From Didymodactylos carnosus (Eukaryota > Rotifera > Eurotatoria > Philodinida > Philodinidae): a stretch of DNA of 32,368 bases. A program made the translations under genes and the position numbers. This document shows positions 31,807-32,368 of this stretch, in pieces (positions within the stretch are counted from its first letter, which is position 1; each line of letters opens with the position of its first letter). The notes beneath the pieces were generated by a model. That model ran no database searches. It saw nothing but the letters and a program-made list of their open reading frames with translations, and was not told the DNA's origin. The DNA lies in the NCBI GenBank assembly GCA_905250885.1, contig CAJNOQ010001381.1:1-32368 (forward strand), given 5' to 3'.

Positions 31807-32368
31807 ATCTAGACTAAAAGCAAATTGCATGAAATTGAAGCTTTTGAAGGAACTAACCAGTGAGAAAATAGACTAAAGTACAATATGAACGAATGTGTCT
31901 TCTACCGGATCGCTGCCAAAGGTTTAAAAAAAATAGTTTGTCAAAGCTAAGAACTTGAGAACGAAGAAACACATGAAAGAAATCTTTGTAAAAAAAACAG
32001 AAAAAATGGTGAAGATTACCCCAAACGGAGGAGTAGCCTTGATTACGCCGTAGTAGTAGGTAGTTATGTGAAGAAAAGTTTGAATTAGAGCAGCAAATTT
32101 ATGTTTGTTCCAGGACGTTCAAAGTACCTTTTGTTTCCATTATATCTGATTTACTCTCTAATTACTTACTAACGTGGGCTCTGTATAGCAGATTGATTTA
32201 CTTTGTTTTCATACAAAAAATGGTTTTTCTCACTGTGCAAAAAAAAAGTAGACAGTTGCAGCTCTAATTTGAATGTATCTTTATAAGGTTTATGGTACTT
32301 TGTCCTAATAGTTTGTCAGCAGAGCGCTCGTCGATGTCTCTGATGAGAAAAATATAAACTATCGTATT
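31807..32368. other. Non-coding right end
   Basis: No supported gene, exon or repeat. Confidence 0.4.

Noticed and set aside
1-32368. CRISPR arrays, bacterial operons, rRNA or tRNA genes
   Set aside because: No regularly spaced direct repeats, no Shine-Dalgarno-led gene runs, and no T-loop or rRNA signatures were seen.

Overview
This is eukaryotic, AT-rich DNA with compact multi-exon genes and very short introns (mostly 56-63 nt, GT-AG) set in long non-coding stretches full of inverted repeats. The best guess is a bdelloid rotifer. The reasons are a single-domain arginine-ADP-ribosyltransferase of the kind greatly expanded in bdelloids, the intron sizes, and splice-acceptor-like sites just upstream of several start codons, which fits spliced-leader trans-splicing known in rotifers. 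The assignment rests on recalled family knowledge and was not tested by a search.

Layout. Positions 1-7.8 kb hold no convincing gene. They contain a fold-back element (1-515), a GCTCCG-rich hAT-like remnant (1647-2365), an ATTCGTCCC motif array, a TIR element (5414-5913) and a near-perfect 2 x 220 bp hairpin element (6067-6527). A two-exon eight-pass membrane protein resembling Fuseless follows (7817-9383). On the minus strand lies an ADP-ribosyltransferase (10084-11288) whose second catalytic-motif glutamate is lysine. From 11.3 to 13.8 kb there is another inverted repeat and a palindromic microsatellite.

The best-resolved gene is a 15-exon BRPF-family chromatin reader (13866-17536, 902 codons). 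It is followed by a 2.7 kb gap with a large fold-back element (18831-19506), then a six-exon CNBP/Gis2-like protein with eight CCHC knuckles (20305-21565). After another 2.6 kb gap comes a complete ALG10 glucosyltransferase (24227-28303). Its second intron is 2,558 nt and carries a non-autonomous hAT element with an 8 bp target duplication and a second motif-array repeat. The right end holds a possible small membrane protein (29201-29775, minus) and the C-terminal exon of a pericentrin/AKAP9-like centrosomal protein with a PACT domain (30474-31351, minus). Its upstream exons were not found.

The genes are unrelated housekeeping or regulatory functions (chromatin, RNA binding, N-glycosylation, centrosome, membrane). 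They do not form a pathway or operon-like system. I found no clear undescribed system. The most unusual aspects are the density and diversity of fold-back and motif-array elements, the predicted loss of the catalytic residue in the ADP-ribosyltransferase, and the lack of a visible PWWP domain in the BRPF protein.
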